From: DATILI01 sp035476635
GTDB taxonomy: Bacteria > Pseudomonadota > Gammaproteobacteria > Burkholderiales > Burkholderiaceae_C
DNA: 7,053 bases
Reading direction: 5' to 3'
Assembly (NCBI GenBank): GCA_035476635.1
Contig: DATILI010000104.1
Coordinates: 1 to 7,053, forward strand
The notes under the pieces are model-generated. The model was not told the origin of the DNA, made no database searches, and was given only the letters and a program-made list of their open reading frames with translations. Within the stretch, counting starts at the first letter, position 1, and each line of letters opens with the position of its first letter. Shown piece after piece: positions 5,997 through 7,053 of the stretch. A program made the position numbers and the translations under genes.

Positions 5997-6898
5997 TGAA
6001 CGCTTCTTTTTCTTCAGCCCTGGGTGCCGCGCGCGAGGCGGCGGCTTCCCAGCATTATCCGCAGGGGATGCTGTATGTCGTGGCCACCCCGATCGGCAAT
6101 CTCGCCGACATCAGCCTGCGTGCCCTGCACGTGCTGGGGCTGGTGGACACGGTCGCCTGCGAAGACACCCGCCACACCCAGGCCATGCTGCGCGCCTACG
6201 GGATCGACAAATCATCGTCGCAGTTGGTGGCGGTGCATCAGCACAACGAGGCAGAGGCCGCACAGGCGGTGATCGACCAATTGAAGCTGGGCCGGCGCAT
6301 CGCCTATGTCAGCGACGCGGGCACGCCTGCGGTCAGCGACCCCGGCGCGCGGCTGGTGGCCGCCGTGCGCGCCGCATCCCTGGGCGTGATGCCGCTGCCC
6401 GGTGCCAGCAGCATCACAGCCGCCTTGAGCGTTGCCGGCATCGTGCAGGACAGTGGATTCGTGTTTTCGGGATTCCTGCCCGCCAAGGCCGCGGAGCGCG
6501 AGGCGGCGGTACAGGTCCTGGCCACGGAGCCGCGCGCCGTGGTGCTGCTGGAAGCGCCGCACCGCATTGAGGCACTGGCCCTGGCGCTTGCAAAACTGGA
6601 TCAGCGGCCGATTACCGTCGGGCGCGAGCTAACCAAGCAGTTCGAGGAAATTGCCACTGTGAGTGCCCAGGCCCTGCCCGGCTGGCTGGTGGAACAGCCG
6701 CACCGCGCGCGCGGCGAGTTCGTGCTGGTGCTGCACCCTGCGGTTGCCGAGCAGCATCCGCAGGAGAGCCAGCGCGTCTTGCGCCTGTTGCTGGAAGAAT
6801 TGCCGGTGAAGAGCGCTGTACGGCTCGCGGCGGAAATTACCGGCGAGGCGCGCAATGCACTTTACGACGCGGCACTCAAGATCAAGAACGAGACATGA
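5996..6898 (+). CDS. rsmI: RsmI, 16S rRNA (cytidine1402-2'-O)-methyltransferase
   Basis: RsmI uses S-adenosylmethionine to 2'-O-methylate C1402 in the decoding centre of 16S rRNA, together with RsmH, which methylates N4 of the same base. The protein has 300 residues from TTG 5996. Tetrapyrrole-methylase-fold motifs occur in order: YVVATPIGNLADISLRAL (27-44), CEDTRHT (55-61), VSDAGTPAVSDPGARLV (105-121), PLPGASS (133-139), then FSGFLPAK, LLEAPHRIEAL, GRELTKQFEEIA and GEFVLVL. The C-terminal KSAVRLAAEITGEARNALYDAAL is the small helical domain typical of full-length RsmI. The first 24 residues (to the internal Met25) are an Ala-rich leader, which I recall in related Burkholderiales proteins. The start is set by GAGGA six bases upstream. 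It is divergent from yraN with one shared base, as the yraL/yraN neighbourhood would suggest. Confidence 0.95.
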   Translation: MNASFSSALGAAREAAASQHYPQGMLYVVATPIGNLADISLRALHVLGLVDTVACEDTRHTQAMLRAYGIDKSSSQLVAVHQHNEAEAAQAVIDQLKLGRRIAYVSDAGTPAVSDPGARLVAAVRAASLGVMPLPGASSITAALSVAGIVQDSGFVFSGFLPAKAAEREAAVQVLATEPRAVVLLEAPHRIEALALALAKLDQRPITVGRELTKQFEEIATVSAQALPGWLVEQPHRARGEFVLVLHPAVAEQHPQESQRVLRLLLEELPVKSAVRLAAEITGEARNALYDAALKIKNET

Positions 6899-6945
6899 AA
6901 GGTTGGGCGGCCGAGCGCTTCTTCGGGAGCCGAGCCCCGAACCTT
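6899..6945. terminator. Inverted-repeat structure with TTCG-loop hairpin after rsmI, possible terminator
   Basis: Immediately after the rsmI stop, AAGGTT (6899-6904) and AACCTT (6940-6945) are perfect inverse complements. Between them GCTTC (6917-6921), loop TTCG and GGAGC (6926-6930) form a 5-bp stem (one G-T pair) with a C(TTCG)G tetraloop, and GGC/GCC segments could extend it. No T-run follows on either strand, so it is not a textbook intrinsic terminator. It could be a bidirectional transcript end, a processed RNA structure or a degraded repeat. Confidence 0.35.
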
Positions 6946-7053
6946 ACGCCCGGGCCTTTGCCCTGGCAGCGCCGCCGCCGTCCCGCGCGGATGGCTGCGG
7001 CCGTGCGAGCTTGCCATGCGGCACCGTGCTCAGGCGCTTGAACATCCGACGGC
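6944..7053 (-). CDS. Possible 3' end of an unidentified leftward gene (partial)
   Basis: The minus strand is open for 35 codons from the window edge (7051) to TAA at 6946-6944. The visible end reads MFKRLSTVPHGKLARP near its start and finishes in a basic Ala/Gly-rich tail (GGGAARAKARA). G/C preference at third positions is better in this frame than in the neighbouring minus frame over the first dozen codons, which gives mild support for coding. I recognise no family. The stop falls in the outer arm of the inverted repeat, as expected for convergent genes sharing a terminator. It may equally be non-coding. Confidence 0.22.
   Translation of the reverse strand, partial: RRMFKRLSTVPHGKLARPQPSARDGGGAARAKARA

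Noticed and set aside
5902..6570. A 222-codon plus-strand frame overlapping yraN and rsmI
   Set aside because: Arg/Gly/Ala-rich composition typical of an out-of-frame reading; rsmI in another frame carries every family motif.
6895..7041. A 48-codon plus-strand frame starting at an ATGA overlap with the rsmI stop
   Set aside because: The overlap looks operon-like, but third-position bias is poor, the peptide has no recognisable family, and it passes through the hairpin/repeat-like region with the NLTPGPLPW signature of translated intergenic repeats.
6899..7053. RNase P RNA (rnpB), which lies near rsmI in some betaproteobacteria
   Set aside because: The conserved P4-region block around GAGGAAAGTCCGGGC is not present on either strand in the visible part.

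Overview
The window is GC-rich, has strong G/C preference at third codon positions, and is almost fully coding. Gene content and protein sequences point to a betaproteobacterium of the order Burkholderiales, most likely Comamonadaceae-like (inferred from remembered family sequences, not from a search). No gene-free stretch exceeds 300 bases. No tRNA, rRNA, CRISPR array, insertion sequence or phage gene is visible.

Left part (1-4313): a yggS-type PLP-binding protein gene runs leftward off the window edge. Divergent from it, 34 bases away, begins a rightward run: pilT (type IV pilus retraction ATPase), a stand-alone cyclic-nucleotide-binding-domain protein, pilU (second retraction ATPase), and a 3-hydroxyisobutyrate dehydrogenase-family oxidoreductase. 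Gaps in this run are 30, 16 and 7 bases, so one operon is likely. A candidate sigma-70 promoter for pilT overlaps the yggS start codon. The most interesting feature is the small CRP-fold protein without a DNA-binding domain placed between the two motor ATPases. It is a candidate nucleotide-responsive modulator of pilus retraction.

Middle and right part (4343-5996): a leftward run of yraN, a SIS-domain protein (GmhA/DiaA type) and a dual-BON lipoprotein of the DolP family. The last two overlap by an ATGA junction. This is the E. coli yraN-diaA-dolP order, without lpoA. The SIS protein keeps the four residues matching the zinc ligands of GmhA, which E. coli DiaA lacks at two positions, so its role (heptose synthesis or replication initiation) is open.

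Right part (5996-7053): rsmI (16S rRNA C1402 2'-O-methyltransferase) runs rightward and starts head-to-head with yraN; the two start codons share one base. After rsmI lies a short inverted-repeat region with a TTCG-loop hairpin. The last ~110 bases may hold the 3' end of an unidentified leftward gene.

Overall this is a conserved chromosomal region combining surface motility (PilT/PilU), envelope maintenance (DolP, possibly GmhA) and housekeeping genes (YggS, RsmI, YraN). I see no clear sign of recent horizontal transfer.
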